Shown: positions 24,940 through 34,640 of the stretch, piece after piece
Layout of the letters: the number at the start of each line of letters is the position of its first letter
Numbering within the stretch: position 1 is the stretch's first letter
DNA from: an uncultured Bacillota bacterium
GTDB taxonomy: Bacteria > Bacillota > Clostridia > Christensenellales > UBA1242
Direction of reading: 5' to 3'
Assembly: GCA_947053645.1 (NCBI GenBank)
Contig: CAMRTM010000005.1
Coordinates: 1-55,422, forward strand
Length of the DNA: 55,422 nt
The notes under the pieces: model-generated
Database searches by the model: none
Told to the model about the DNA's origin: nothing
The model's input: only the letters and a program-made list of their open reading frames with translations
Program-made: the position numbers and the translations under genes

Positions 24940-26028
24940 ATGAAAATAGGAGTAGTAGGACTGCCTAATGTTGGGAAAAGCACTCTCTTTAACGCAATTA
25001 CAGAAGCGGGAGCAGAGAGTGCAAATTACCCTTTTTGTACTATAGAGCCTAATGTGGGAATAGTGGATGTCCCAGATGCCCGCCTAGAAGTTTTAGGCAA
25101 ACTTTACAACACACAAAAAATAACACCCGCGTCCATTGAATTTGTGGATATCGCGGGACTGGTGGCTGGTGCAAGCCATGGAGAAGGCTTAGGAAATAAA
25201 TTCCTAAGCCATATTCGTGAAGTGGATGCTATCGTACATGTAGTGCGATGCTTTGACAATGACAATATTATACATGTTAGTGGAAATGTGGATCCACTTC
25301 GCGATATTGAAATTATAAATCTTGAACTTGTACTCGCAGACCTTGAAACCGTTACAAAAAAATATGAGAAAGACGGCAAACTTATTAAAACTGGTGATAA
25401 GAGTCTTATCGCTGGCGTTAATATTCTTGGTCGAATTAAAGAAACTCTAGAAAGTGAAAAACTTGTAAGAACCATGGACTTTGACGAAGAAGAATGGGAT
25501 TATGTAAAATCTTTACAACTTTTAACTGCAAAACCTGTCATCTATGTCGCAAATGTTGGAGAAAACGACCTTGATAATGAAAACGACTATGTAAAAAAGG
25601 TAAAATTACATGCAGAAAAGGAAGGCGCTAAAGTAATTACCCTGTGTGCAAAAATTGAAGAAGAACTTATTAGCCTTGATCAAGACGAAAGATTACTTTT
25701 TAAAGAGGAACTTGGAATTAAAGAAAGTGGACTTGAAAAACTTGTTTCTACAAGTTATGATATGCTTGGACTGATGAGTTATCTTACTGCTGGCGAAAAA
25801 GAGGTGCGTGCATGGACAATCAAAAAAGGGACGAAAGCACCACAGGCCGCAGGTAAAATACACAGCGATTTTGAAAAAGGTTTTATTAAAGCAGAAATAG
25901 TTTCTTACAATGACCTTATCGATGCCGGCAGTTTTATCAAAGCCAAAGAGAAAGGAAAGGTGCGTATTGAAGGCAAGGAATATGTTTTTCAAGACGGAGA
26001 TGTTGTACTTTTCCGATTTAATGTGTAG
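24940..26028 (+). CDS. ychF: Redox-regulated ATPase YchF (Obg-family)
   Basis: A universally conserved P-loop protein of the Obg family that prefers ATP and associates with ribosomes. The 362 residues start MKIGVVGLPNVGKSTLFNAITEAGAESANYPFCTIEPNVG, with P-loop GLPNVGKST, followed by DIAGLV in place of the G3 DxxG (VDIAGLVAGASHGEGLGNKFL) and the TGS-like C-terminal domain with TAGEKEVRAWTIKKGTKAPQAAGKIHSDFEKGFIKAEI. It lies 12 nt after the 1289-aa gene and 6 nt before mrnC, so it may belong to a long operon running through metG. Confidence 0.97.
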   Translation: MKIGVVGLPNVGKSTLFNAITEAGAESANYPFCTIEPNVGIVDVPDARLEVLGKLYNTQKITPASIEFVDIAGLVAGASHGEGLGNKFLSHIREVDAIVHVVRCFDNDNIIHVSGNVDPLRDIEIINLELVLADLETVTKKYEKDGKLIKTGDKSLIAGVNILGRIKETLESEKLVRTMDFDEEEWDYVKSLQLLTAKPVIYVANVGENDLDNENDYVKKVKLHAEKEGAKVITLCAKIEEELISLDQDERLLFKEELGIKESGLEKLVSTSYDMLGLMSYLTAGEKEVRAWTIKKGTKAPQAAGKIHSDFEKGFIKAEIVSYNDLIDAGSFIKAKEKGKVRIEGKEYVFQDGDVVLFRFNV

Positions 26029-26034
26029 GTTGAA

Positions 26035-26424
26035 ATGAATAAACAAGAACTTTTAAACAAACTTTTGACATCAAACCTTCTTTCTCTTGCCTTTATAGGC
26101 GACAGTGTACATACACTATTTGTAAGAGAAGAGATTTTAAAAACTTGTGATGGCAAAATGAATAACTACCACACCCTATCTTCCAAATTTTGCAAGGCAG
26201 AACACCAAGCTAAGGTAATGGAGCTCGTTATGCCCCTACTTGAAGAAAAGGAACTTGACATTGTTAAAAGGGCAAGAAACGCTAAACCTAAACACCAAGC
26301 AAAAAATGCTAGCGGCGCAGACTACACTCACGCAACTATGTTTGAAGCACTGGTTGGCTATCTATACCTAAGCGATAATGATGAAAGACTTAAAGAAATT
26401 TTAAAACTATCAATAAAAGATTAG
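26035..26424 (+). CDS. mrnC: Mini-ribonuclease III
   Basis: A 129-residue RNase III-like catalytic domain lacking the dsRNA-binding domain. In B. subtilis MrnC matures the ends of 23S rRNA. Visible are LAFIGDSVHTLFVREEIL (with the D of the RNase III signature), the NNYHTLSSKFCKAEHQAKVM helix, GADYTHATMFEALVGYLYL and the acidic catalytic residues. It starts 6 nt after ychF and precedes rlmB by 11 nt. The pairing with rlmB puts two rRNA-processing genes side by side, as in other Firmicutes. Confidence 0.94.
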   Translation: MNKQELLNKLLTSNLLSLAFIGDSVHTLFVREEILKTCDGKMNNYHTLSSKFCKAEHQAKVMELVMPLLEEKELDIVKRARNAKPKHQAKNASGADYTHATMFEALVGYLYLSDNDERLKEILKLSIKD

Positions 26425-26435
26425 AGGAAAAGAAA

Positions 26436-27158
26436 ATGTTAATTGAAGGTAAAAATGCCGTAAGAGAGGCACTAAACAGCGATCTTACCGTAAATAAACT
26501 TATGGCAGATAAGAATTTAGAGCATAGAAAGGACGATATAATAAACCTCGCCTATCAAAAAAGAATTAAAGTAGAATTTTTGCCAAAACATATACTAGAC
26601 AAAAAAAGTCAATCACAACATCATCAGGGCTATATAGCCGAAGCAGTTGACTTTCAGTATTGTGAAGTAGAAGATATATTAAAGAAAGCACAGGACAAAA
26701 ATGAAATACCTTTCATTGTACTTCTTGACGGGATTGAAGATCCTCACAACTTTGGTGCAATCATTCGATCCTGCGAATGTGCGGGTGTACACGGAATTAT
26801 TATCCCGAAAAATCGTGCCTGTCAAGTTAATGACACAGTAATCAGAACAAGTACTGGTGCAATTTCAAATATGCTTATTGCAAAAGTCACAAATCTAAAG
26901 GACAGCATTGACTATCTCAAAGACAATGGCGTTTGGGTTTTTGTTGCAGAAACTGGTGGCGAAAATATTTATGATCAAAATTTAAATCAGCCTATCGCTG
27001 TGGTCATCGGAAGCGAGGGAAATGGCGTAAAGCAGTCTATAAGAAGTTATTGTGACGGAATTTTAACTCTACCACTTAAAGGTAGTGTAAACTCACTCAA
27101 TGCAAGTGTGGCTTGCGGTGTTGTTATTTTTGAAATTCTTAGGCAACGCTTAAAATAA
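26436..27158 (+). CDS. rlmB: 23S rRNA (guanosine-2'-O-)-methyltransferase RlmB-like
   Basis: A SpoU-family (SPOUT) 2'-O-methyltransferase. The N-terminal substrate-binding domain starts MLIEGKNAVREAL. The knotted SAM domain has motif 1 LDGIEDPHNFGAIIRSCECAG, motif 2 VIGSEGNGVKQ and motif 3 LPLKGSVNSLNASVACGV. Family length of 240 residues is normal. TrmH-like or 23S RlmB specificity cannot be separated by sequence alone, but the mrnC-rlmB-sigH context supports RlmB. AGAGGAAAAG precedes the start. Confidence 0.94.
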   Translation: MLIEGKNAVREALNSDLTVNKLMADKNLEHRKDDIINLAYQKRIKVEFLPKHILDKKSQSQHHQGYIAEAVDFQYCEVEDILKKAQDKNEIPFIVLLDGIEDPHNFGAIIRSCECAGVHGIIIPKNRACQVNDTVIRTSTGAISNMLIAKVTNLKDSIDYLKDNGVWVFVAETGGENIYDQNLNQPIAVVIGSEGNGVKQSIRSYCDGILTLPLKGSVNSLNASVACGVVIFEILRQRLK

Positions 27159-27177
27159 TAAACAGAAGGAGGCGCAA

Positions 27178-27768
27178 ATGACAGACGAACTTCTTGCACT
27201 CAAAGCCAAAAATGGCGAAGAAGAGGCAATGAATGAACTTTTAACTAAATATAAAAGCACAGTCAATATGCTGGCAAGAAGTTATTTCCTTATCGGTGGC
27301 GATATGGAAGATATCGTTCAGGAGGGCATGATTGGTTTGTATAAAGCAATTCGCAGTTTCAATAATGAAAAAAGCGTATCTTTTAAAACCTTTGCTAGCG
27401 TATGTATTAAACACCAAATTCAAAATGCTATTAGAAAAGCAAGTTCACAAAAAAACATGCTTCTTTCCTCCGCCCTGCCTATATATGAAGTTGAAGATAA
27501 TGAAGACGATATGGATAAAAATGAAATTATTTTGCCTTCACAGTTACCTTCACCAGATGATACCATTGTGGCAAATGAAAATATGAAAGAACTTAAGAAA
27601 AAAATAAATGAAAACCTTTCTTTAATGGAAATTAAAATACTATCACTTTATTTAAAGGGTTATAGTTACAATGAAATTTCCGAGATTGGTAGATACAGCA
27701 AAAAGAGTATAGACAATGCGCTTTCGCGTATAAAAAATAAGTTAAATTTCTTAAAGAAAGCAGAATAA
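27178..27768 (+). CDS. SigH-like RNA polymerase sigma factor
   Basis: A sigma-70 family factor of 196 residues. Region 2 includes YFLIGGDMEDIVQEGMIGLYKAIRSFN and FKTFASVCIKHQIQNAIRKA; region 4 includes LSLMEIKILSLYLKGYSYNEISEIGRYSKKSIDNALSRIKNKL. The YFLIGGDMEDIVQEG stretch and the position after rlmB match sporulation sigma factor H of Bacillus and Clostridium. In those bacteria SigH controls early sporulation and competence genes; its targets here are unknown. AGAAGGAGGCGCAA precedes the ATG, and metG starts 9 nt after its stop. The function of this factor in a possibly non-sporulating relative would be an inference. Confidence 0.9.
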   Translation: MTDELLALKAKNGEEEAMNELLTKYKSTVNMLARSYFLIGGDMEDIVQEGMIGLYKAIRSFNNEKSVSFKTFASVCIKHQIQNAIRKASSQKNMLLSSALPIYEVEDNEDDMDKNEIILPSQLPSPDDTIVANENMKELKKKINENLSLMEIKILSLYLKGYSYNEISEIGRYSKKSIDNALSRIKNKLNFLKKAE

Positions 27769-27777
27769 GGAGATATT

Positions 27778-29766
27778 ATGAATTTTGAAAGACCAAGACC
27801 TAATTTCCCTAAAAAAGCAGTGATAACTGGTGGTATGCCTTACGGCAATAAATCTCTTCACTTTGGGCACCTTGCACTTATGGTAAGAGCGGACACTTTC
27901 GCTCGGTTTATGCGTGATCGCATCGGCAAAGAAAATGTTATATTTGTTTCTGGAACAGACTGCTATGGCTCTCCTGCTGTGGAATCTTTCCGCAAACTCA
28001 AAGCAAGCGGTGAGATTTCTGACAACACCATTTCAGATTTTGTCATGAGAAATCATAACGACCAAGATGAGACTTTTAAACTTTACAATGTGGGTTTCAA
28101 CTATTTTGGTGCTTCCGCCATTGGCGAAAGTAAAGAAATACATGAAAAATTAAGTTGTGAGTTTATCAACAATCTATACAAAGCGGGAAAACTATCAAAA
28201 CAATCTTCTTGGCAATTTTACGATGAAAAATATGGTCAGTTTTTGAATGGCAGACAGGTTGTTGGAAAATGCCCTATTGACGGCTGCCAAAGTGAAAAGG
28301 CCTATGCAGACGAATGTGACCTTGGTCACCAATACCTGCCTCAAGACCTTATCGACCCAGTCAGCACATTAAGCGGCGAAAAACCAGTACTTAAAAAGAT
28401 AGAAAACTGGTATTTCAATTTAGAGGACTGCCTTGACATTCTCAACGAGTGGATTGATGACCTTTCAAAGAAGAGCGACACAGCCCAATTCATGGTAAAA
28501 GAAATAAAAGAATTCTTTAAAAAGCCAGAAATATATGTAAAACGCGAGTATGAGAGCAAAATTAAAGCCCTTAGCCTACCAAATTATGAAATTACAGGAA
28601 AGGAAACCGCACCAAGTTTTACCATGGTGTTTGATAAACTTACCAACCGTGAAAAAGCCTGTGAAATACTCTCCGCAAACGGTATAAGATATCGTACCGG
28701 CAAAACTTTAACACCTTTCCGCCTAACTGGCGACCTGGAATGGGGTGTACCTTGTCCTATACTTGATAATCTCTCTGGGCGCACCTTCTATGTTTGGCCA
28801 GAAAGCCTTTGGGCACCTATTTCCTTCTGTAAAACCTATCTTCAAATGATAGGCGCAAACGAGGAAGAATGGAAAAAATACTGGTGCTCTCATAACGCCG
28901 AAGTATATCAATTTATCGGCGAAGATAATATGTATTTCTATGGCCCAGCACAGCAGGCAATCTGGTTATGCTGTCAAGGCAAGAATGCAATCTATCCTGC
29001 TCCAGAAGGCGCACTTCAAACGACTAAGATTGTGCCTATCAAATCGCTGCTTTATATGAACTCAAAAGCAAGTTCTTCTGGTAAAATGAAACCACCTACT
29101 GCAAGAGAATTATTAAATCACTACACTCCAGACCAATTCCGCATGCATGTGCTTGGTATGAATCTTGGAAACAACAACATCAGTTTCTCCCCTAAATGCT
29201 TTGACCTAGACGCTGATAATGACACTCTTGACCCAGTACTTAAAGAAGGCAACCTTCTTACAAATGTTTACAACAGAATTCTTAGAACCGTGTTCTATTC
29301 CCTACAAAAGGAATTTAACGGCATATTACCACAATGTGAAATAAACGAAGATATCAAAGCACAATGTAAGAAAACAATACTTGACTATGAACGCTTTATG
29401 TATGATAAAAAGTTCCACCAAGTAATCAATGTACTTGATGTGTTTGTAAGAAACATAAATAAATATTGGGTTAAGGAAATCAATAACGCAGATACCATTG
29501 AAAAGAAAGCAAGCCTGATTGCAAACACCTGCGAAATGATAAGGGTTGCAAATATTCTCCTCCATCCTATTTCCCCTATCGGTACCGAAAAGGTACGCGA
29601 GTATATGGGACTTGATGAAAAATCTTTCGACTGGAAATATATCTTTGAAGATATCTATTCCTTCCTTCCAAACAAAGAAAGCCATAAATTCAAAGAACTT
29701 AAAGAAAAGGAAGATTTCTTTAAAAAACATCAATCACAACTTGACGCACTGTCAATAAACAACTAA
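27778..29766 (+). CDS. metG: Methionyl-tRNA synthetase-like protein (divergent KMSKS)
   Basis: A class I aminoacyl-tRNA synthetase that most resembles MetRS. The catalytic core has the HIGH-type motif HFGH (28-31) in GMPYGNKSLHFGHL, a CPIDGC plus CDLGH zinc segment, and the MetRS-like ...RLTGDLEWGVPCP, RTFYVWPESLWAPISF and YQFIGEDNMYFYGP. The KMSKS loop is degenerate: near residue 427 it reads SKASSSGKM where K-[MF]-S-K-S is expected. The C-terminal helical anticodon domain is present, but no C-terminal tRNA-binding (Trbp111) domain follows. At 662 residues it has normal length. It may be an active but divergent enzyme, or a paralogue with another function; no second metG is in the window. 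Confidence 0.85.
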   Translation: MNFERPRPNFPKKAVITGGMPYGNKSLHFGHLALMVRADTFARFMRDRIGKENVIFVSGTDCYGSPAVESFRKLKASGEISDNTISDFVMRNHNDQDETFKLYNVGFNYFGASAIGESKEIHEKLSCEFINNLYKAGKLSKQSSWQFYDEKYGQFLNGRQVVGKCPIDGCQSEKAYADECDLGHQYLPQDLIDPVSTLSGEKPVLKKIENWYFNLEDCLDILNEWIDDLSKKSDTAQFMVKEIKEFFKKPEIYVKREYESKIKALSLPNYEITGKETAPSFTMVFDKLTNREKACEILSANGIRYRTGKTLTPFRLTGDLEWGVPCPILDNLSGRTFYVWPESLWAPISFCKTYLQMIGANEEEWKKYWCSHNAEVYQFIGEDNMYFYGPAQQAIWLCCQGKNAIYPAPEGALQTTKIVPIKSLLYMNSKASSSGKMKPPTARELLNHYTPDQFRMHVLGMNLGNNNISFSPKCFDLDADNDTLDPVLKEGNLLTNVYNRILRTVFYSLQKEFNGILPQCEINEDIKAQCKKTILDYERFMYDKKFHQVINVLDVFVRNINKYWVKEINNADTIEKKASLIANTCEMIRVANILLHPISPIGTEKVREYMGLDEKSFDWKYIFEDIYSFLPNKESHKFKELKEKEDFFKKHQSQLDALSINN

Positions 29767-29770
29767 TAAT

Positions 29771-29798
29771 GAAAAGATAGGGAAATTCTATCTTTTTT
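29771..29798 (+). terminator. Intrinsic terminator after metG
   Basis: AAAAGATAG-GGAAATT-CTATCTTTTTT. Confidence 0.87.
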
Positions 29799-29801
29799 AT
29801 T

Positions 29802-29829
29802 TTGATATTTTATTAATTTAGGTTAAAAT
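29802..29829 (+). promoter_or_regulatory. Promoter of the 222-aa membrane protein gene (leaderless)
   Basis: TTGATA (29802-29807), 16 nt, TAAAAT (29824-29829), then 6 nt and the ATG at 29836. No ribosome binding site exists. Confidence 0.5.
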
Positions 29830-29835
29830 ATAATT

Positions 29836-30504
29836 ATGTTATTACTAATAACCTTTTTCTGCACCCTTGGTGTAGCGTTGATGCTTGGCGGACTTTATGT
29901 GGCGTTTAATTATTCCACAAATCTTTTACATTTCCTTTTTAAAATTCTTGCACCTGTCGCCTGCCTTATGCTTGCCCTTATCAGTGCGAATCTTGCTTCC
30001 TCCTTTGGCGGTTACACTCTATTCATATCACTTGCACTTGCAATAATAATAGGTTTGGAAGCCTTTAAATGCGTAAAACAAGAAAACAGCAATTCAAACA
30101 CCCTTGTTTTAGGAATTGGCAATCTAATTTCTATTCTATTATTTGCTTTGGCTGGAATTGTAATTGTTTCTTTTAATGTTTTTGGACTTTTAATGGGACT
30201 ATTCCTTGGGATTGGTATTTCATGTGTTTGTCTTATTATTAAGAAGTTAAATTTAACACAATCAATAATGGTTATTTCAAATCTTGCACTTGGCGGTCTT
30301 CTATTAGGCCAAAGCATTGTGCTTTTAATTTCAAGCATTCCTCTTGGCGTCACAATAATATACTTTATCTCCGCCTTTCTAACGCTGTTTAACCTTGTAT
30401 TTAGCGTATTTATGAAACAAGATAAGGTAATGCCAATAATTGCCCGTCTAACGCGGATTTTAGCCCTTCTCGGCTTTGCAATGTCAATTTACTTTATGAT
30501 TTAA
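29836..30504 (+). CDS. Unrecognised 222-aa polytopic membrane protein
   Basis: About seven hydrophobic helices cover nearly the whole sequence, with one short polar loop near residue 80-90 (KCVKQENSNSNT) and one around the middle (CLIIKKLNLTQ). The size and topology recall YhhN-type lysoplasmalogenases, but I do not see their conserved residues, so no function is assigned. The start has no ribosome binding site and lies 6 nt after a -10 box, implying a leaderless message. A downstream ATG at 29881 is an alternative start. It is flanked by terminators on both sides and appears monocistronic. Confidence 0.72.
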   Translation: MLLLITFFCTLGVALMLGGLYVAFNYSTNLLHFLFKILAPVACLMLALISANLASSFGGYTLFISLALAIIIGLEAFKCVKQENSNSNTLVLGIGNLISILLFALAGIVIVSFNVFGLLMGLFLGIGISCVCLIIKKLNLTQSIMVISNLALGGLLLGQSIVLLISSIPLGVTIIYFISAFLTLFNLVFSVFMKQDKVMPIIARLTRILALLGFAMSIYFMI

Positions 30505-30534
30505 AAAGTGGACAGCAAGTGTCCATTTTTTTAC
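30503..30534 (+). terminator. Intrinsic terminator after the 222-aa gene
   Basis: AAAAGTGGACA-GCAAG-TGTCCATTTTTTT. Confidence 0.85.
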
Positions 30535-30545
30535 GCTTTATATAT

Positions 30546-30920
30546 TCAATTTTCAAATATAAAATTTAATATATCAGTTACAATTTCATTAGAAGGATCA
30601 GCAGACATCTTATAGAGTCTTATACCATAACAATCTTTGTATCGGCCGCGTGTAACTTTCGTTATTTTTAAATCCTCACCCAAATGCTGCTTCAAACTTT
30701 GCCAATTTGTAAGATGAGAAAAATCCTTCTTTTGCATAAAAATAATACTCCATTGTTTACCATTAAACACTTTATGTCCGCCCGCTTTATTTGAGCTGTC
30801 TAAGCGTTTTACAGATATGTATTCATTTTCATAGGCATAATCTTTATCCATTCTCCAAAATTGAGATGTGCCTTTTCCTTTATACAAAGATATTTTTTTT
30901 ATTAATTCGTCAATTTTCAT
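30546..30920 (-). CDS. Unrecognised 124-aa protein
   Basis: No family recognised. A soluble, mixed alpha/beta protein with many aromatic and basic residues (KGTSQFWRMDKDYAYENEYISVKRL and GRYKDCYGIRLYKMSADPSNE). TGGAGATATT precedes the ATG at 30920. It is convergent with the membrane protein gene on the other strand. The region upstream (30921 to the tRNA) contains no other ORF but does contain two inverted repeats. It may be an accessory gene. Confidence 0.68.
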   Translation of the reverse strand: MKIDELIKKISLYKGKGTSQFWRMDKDYAYENEYISVKRLDSSNKAGGHKVFNGKQWSIIFMQKKDFSHLTNWQSLKQHLGEDLKITKVTRGRYKDCYGIRLYKMSADPSNEIVTDILNFIFEN

Positions 30921-31028
30921 AATATCTCCATATTATATAATTACTTCCCAAATTCGATTTTTCCTCTAAAAAAATACCAAAAAATTTAGTAACAATAATA
31001 AATTGTCTGTTACAATTTAATACATTTT

Positions 31029-31110
31029 AAAAAGTCACGACCAGTTCGCCAACGAAGTGCGAATTGCGTTTGGTCGTGAATGGTGAGAAACAGGCGTGCA
31101 GGCCGTAGAA
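31029..31110 (-). ncRNA. Candidate structured RNA downstream of the initiator tRNA
   Basis: A GC-rich patch in AT-rich DNA. An 8-bp stem CACGACCA/TGGTCGTG (31036-31079) encloses a smaller TTCGC/GCGAA hairpin; on the minus strand the outer stem is followed by ACTTTTT, as in a terminator. A GGCGTGC/GCAGGCC-like segment adjoins it. It contains no plausible ORF. It could be a small RNA or a second terminator for tRNA read-through. Tentative. Confidence 0.35.
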
Positions 31111-31121
31111 TTTTTTGACAA

Positions 31122-31151
31122 AAAAATTCAGGCTTTAAAGCCTGAATTCTC
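31122..31151 (-). terminator. Intrinsic terminator of the tRNA
   Basis: On the minus strand GAATTCAGGC-TTTAAA-GCCTGAATTTTTTT, starting 5 nt after the tRNA 3' end. Confidence 0.88.
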
Positions 31152-31155
31152 GCCT

Positions 31156-31232
31156 TGGTTGCGGGGGTTGGATTTGAACCAACGACCTTCGGGTTATGAG
31201 CCCGACGAGCTTCCGAGCTGCTCTACCCCGCG
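31156..31232 (-). tRNA. Initiator tRNA-fMet (CAU)
   Basis: A 77-nt tRNA with anticodon CAT in GGGCTCATAACCC. It carries both hallmarks of the initiator: the unpaired C1 against A72 at the top of the acceptor stem and three consecutive G-C pairs below the anticodon loop (GGG/CCC). The T arm GGTTCAAATCC is intact and the 3' CCA is encoded. It matches the E. coli initiator closely. It has its own promoter and terminator, and the 31096-31917 ORF in the track reads across it antisense and is not a gene there. Confidence 0.97.
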
Positions 31233-31247
31233 TCATCATGCTTTATT

Positions 31248-31276
31248 AGTATATGCTGTAACAAACAAAATGTCAA
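31248..31276 (-). promoter_or_regulatory. Promoter of tRNA-fMet
   Basis: TTGACA (31276-31271), 17 nt, TATACT (31253-31248), about 15 nt before the mature tRNA 5' end. Confidence 0.87.
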
Positions 31277-31344
31277 GACAAAATCATAAATTTTTTAGAA
31301 TTTTTGAAAGTTTATTTTTCCTATCAATTGTAAACAATCTAAAT

Positions 31345-31917
31345 ATGAGAACTATTAAAAATATATTACTATACTTAAGTGCCTTTGTGCCTATGTATTT
31401 CCTCATATTCGTTAAGGTGCTTATTGATATCATCAATGATAATATGTCTTGGAATGTGCTGAACACCTTAAATCTTGTCACCCTTGTTCTTTTAATTGCA
31501 CTTGGCCTGTTTGGGCTATACTGGAACATACATTTAAACAAGGAGCCGCCTCGGGAAATTGTGATACTGAAAAAACAAAATATAACCGACAAACACTTTT
31601 TAGGCTATTTCTCACTTTTTGTATTTTTCGCCATCCCACTCGACCTCAATTATATAAGCGGCTATGCAATGTATGCACTTATTATCATTATGATAGGCAT
31701 TGTATACATTAACAACTCGCTTTACTATATAAATCCCCTTCTTAACCTACTAGGTTATAACTTTTACGACATCACCTATCAAGAGCGAGGGTCAACCCAA
31801 GCAAAAAGTGCGAAATTTTTCTATAAAGGCACTCTTGAAATAGAGGACAAAACCTACTGGGTAAAACTTAAAAACACCAACTTTAGTTTTATAGATAAAA
31901 GAAAAAAGAGGGATTAA
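31345..31917 (+). CDS. Unrecognised 190-aa membrane protein
   Basis: The tracked frame opens at 31096, inside the antisense of the tRNA; the ATG at 31345 is the more credible start, although it has no evident ribosome binding site. The 190-residue product has an N-terminal helix (NILLYLSAFVPMYFLIFVKVLI), a second (LNLVTLVLLIALGLFGLYWNIHL), two more in the middle and a charged cytoplasmic C-terminus (KFFYKGTLEIEDKTYWVKLKNTNFSFIDKRKKRD). No family is recognised. It is convergent with the GtrA-like gene, 19 nt away. Confidence 0.65.
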   Translation: MRTIKNILLYLSAFVPMYFLIFVKVLIDIINDNMSWNVLNTLNLVTLVLLIALGLFGLYWNIHLNKEPPREIVILKKQNITDKHFLGYFSLFVFFAIPLDLNYISGYAMYALIIIMIGIVYINNSLYYINPLLNLLGYNFYDITYQERGSTQAKSAKFFYKGTLEIEDKTYWVKLKNTNFSFIDKRKKRD

Positions 31918-31929
31918 TCCTTCTTTTTG
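31903..31929. terminator. Probable bidirectional terminator
   Basis: AGAGGGATT-AATCCTTCT with one G-U pair, flanked by A-rich and T-rich runs, at the convergent ends of two genes. Confidence 0.55.
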
Positions 31930-31935
31930 ACTTCT

Positions 31936-32538
31936 TTAGCTTTTTTTTTCTTTCTTAACATTAGTGTCTTTACTTTTTCTAAACACAACAAAGGTTTGCC
32001 ACAAGAACTCTAATATGAAATTAATAATCATACAAGTTACAAGACCGATTATAAATGCAAAATCGGCACCTATACTAGCTGTTAAGGCATCCTCAATTGT
32101 AGGGACATACCAAATCTGGAATGGGTAGAAAGGAATGTAGAATACAAAGGCAAGCAGCATTGCTATTGGCACATTATTAGCGGACTTGAAAGTAAACTTA
32201 CGATTAAATGTAAAGTTCCAAATAACAGATAGTACAAGCCCTACGGTATCTGCAATAAAGGTGCTTGTGGCCTGCTCAGTGATAAAAAATATTGTAGAGT
32301 CTGCAGGGATGATATAATCAAGCAAAACAAGTTTTAAAAGGAGTGAAGAAACCAATTGTATCGCACCCGCTGACAGCGAGAATAATACAAATTTTACCGC
32401 CCTCCAAATTTCTTGTTTTTTCTTGCTACTCTCCTTATTTTCTGGGGCTTGTAGCGTTTGTGAATTAATGTTTTCATCCGCTTTTATTGAATGATCGTTA
32501 TTTTCTAGATTTTCTTGAATTTTAGGCTCTTTTTTCAT
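31936..32538 (-). CDS. GtrA-like membrane protein
   Basis: I set the start at the ATG at 32538 (CGAGGAGAAAG upstream); the tracked 32592 start lies in the promoter. The 200-residue protein has a polar N-terminal tail (~45 residues, rich in Asn, Glu and Lys) and then four transmembrane helices of the GtrA family (FVLFSLSAGAIQLVSSLLLKLVLL; GLVLSVIWNFTFNRKFTFKSA; ...). The WNFTFNRKFTF motif between helices 2 and 3 is diagnostic. GtrA-like proteins are thought to help move undecaprenyl-linked sugars across the membrane for glycosylation of wall or surface polymers. The C-terminus is Lys-rich. It diverges from gyrB. Confidence 0.85.
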   Translation of the reverse strand: MKKEPKIQENLENNDHSIKADENINSQTLQAPENKESSKKKQEIWRAVKFVLFSLSAGAIQLVSSLLLKLVLLDYIIPADSTIFFITEQATSTFIADTVGLVLSVIWNFTFNRKFTFKSANNVPIAMLLAFVFYIPFYPFQIWYVPTIEDALTASIGADFAFIIGLVTCMIINFILEFLWQTFVVFRKSKDTNVKKEKKS

Positions 32539-32560
32539 CTTTCTCCTCGTTTTCACGATT

Positions 32561-32589
32561 ATACTAGCACATCGACAGTTTCTTGTCAA
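32561..32589 (-). promoter_or_regulatory. Promoter of the GtrA-like gene
   Basis: TTGACA (32589-32584), 17 nt, TAGTAT (32566-32561), overlapping a TATAAT that would have a 20-nt spacer. Confidence 0.72.
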
Positions 32590-32617
32590 CAAATTATAAA
32601 AGAAGGTTTAAAAACAC

Positions 32618-32646
32618 TTGTTTTTTTCTATATTATATTATATAAT
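32618..32646 (+). promoter_or_regulatory. Promoter of the gyrB operon
   Basis: TTGTTT (32618-32623), 17 nt, TATAAT (32641-32646). The surrounding TATA-rich DNA contains further -10-like hexamers, so the exact one is uncertain. AT-rich promoters of gyrase genes are often sensitive to supercoiling. Confidence 0.55.
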
Positions 32647-32659
32647 ATTATATATATAA

Positions 32660-34630
<1,971 letters not shown>

Positions 34631-34640
34631 GGGACTGAAT

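Noticed and set aside
31096-31344. N-terminal 83 codons of the tracked 273-aa plus-strand ORF
   Set aside because: They run antisense through tRNA-fMet and its promoter. The real membrane protein starts at or near 31345.
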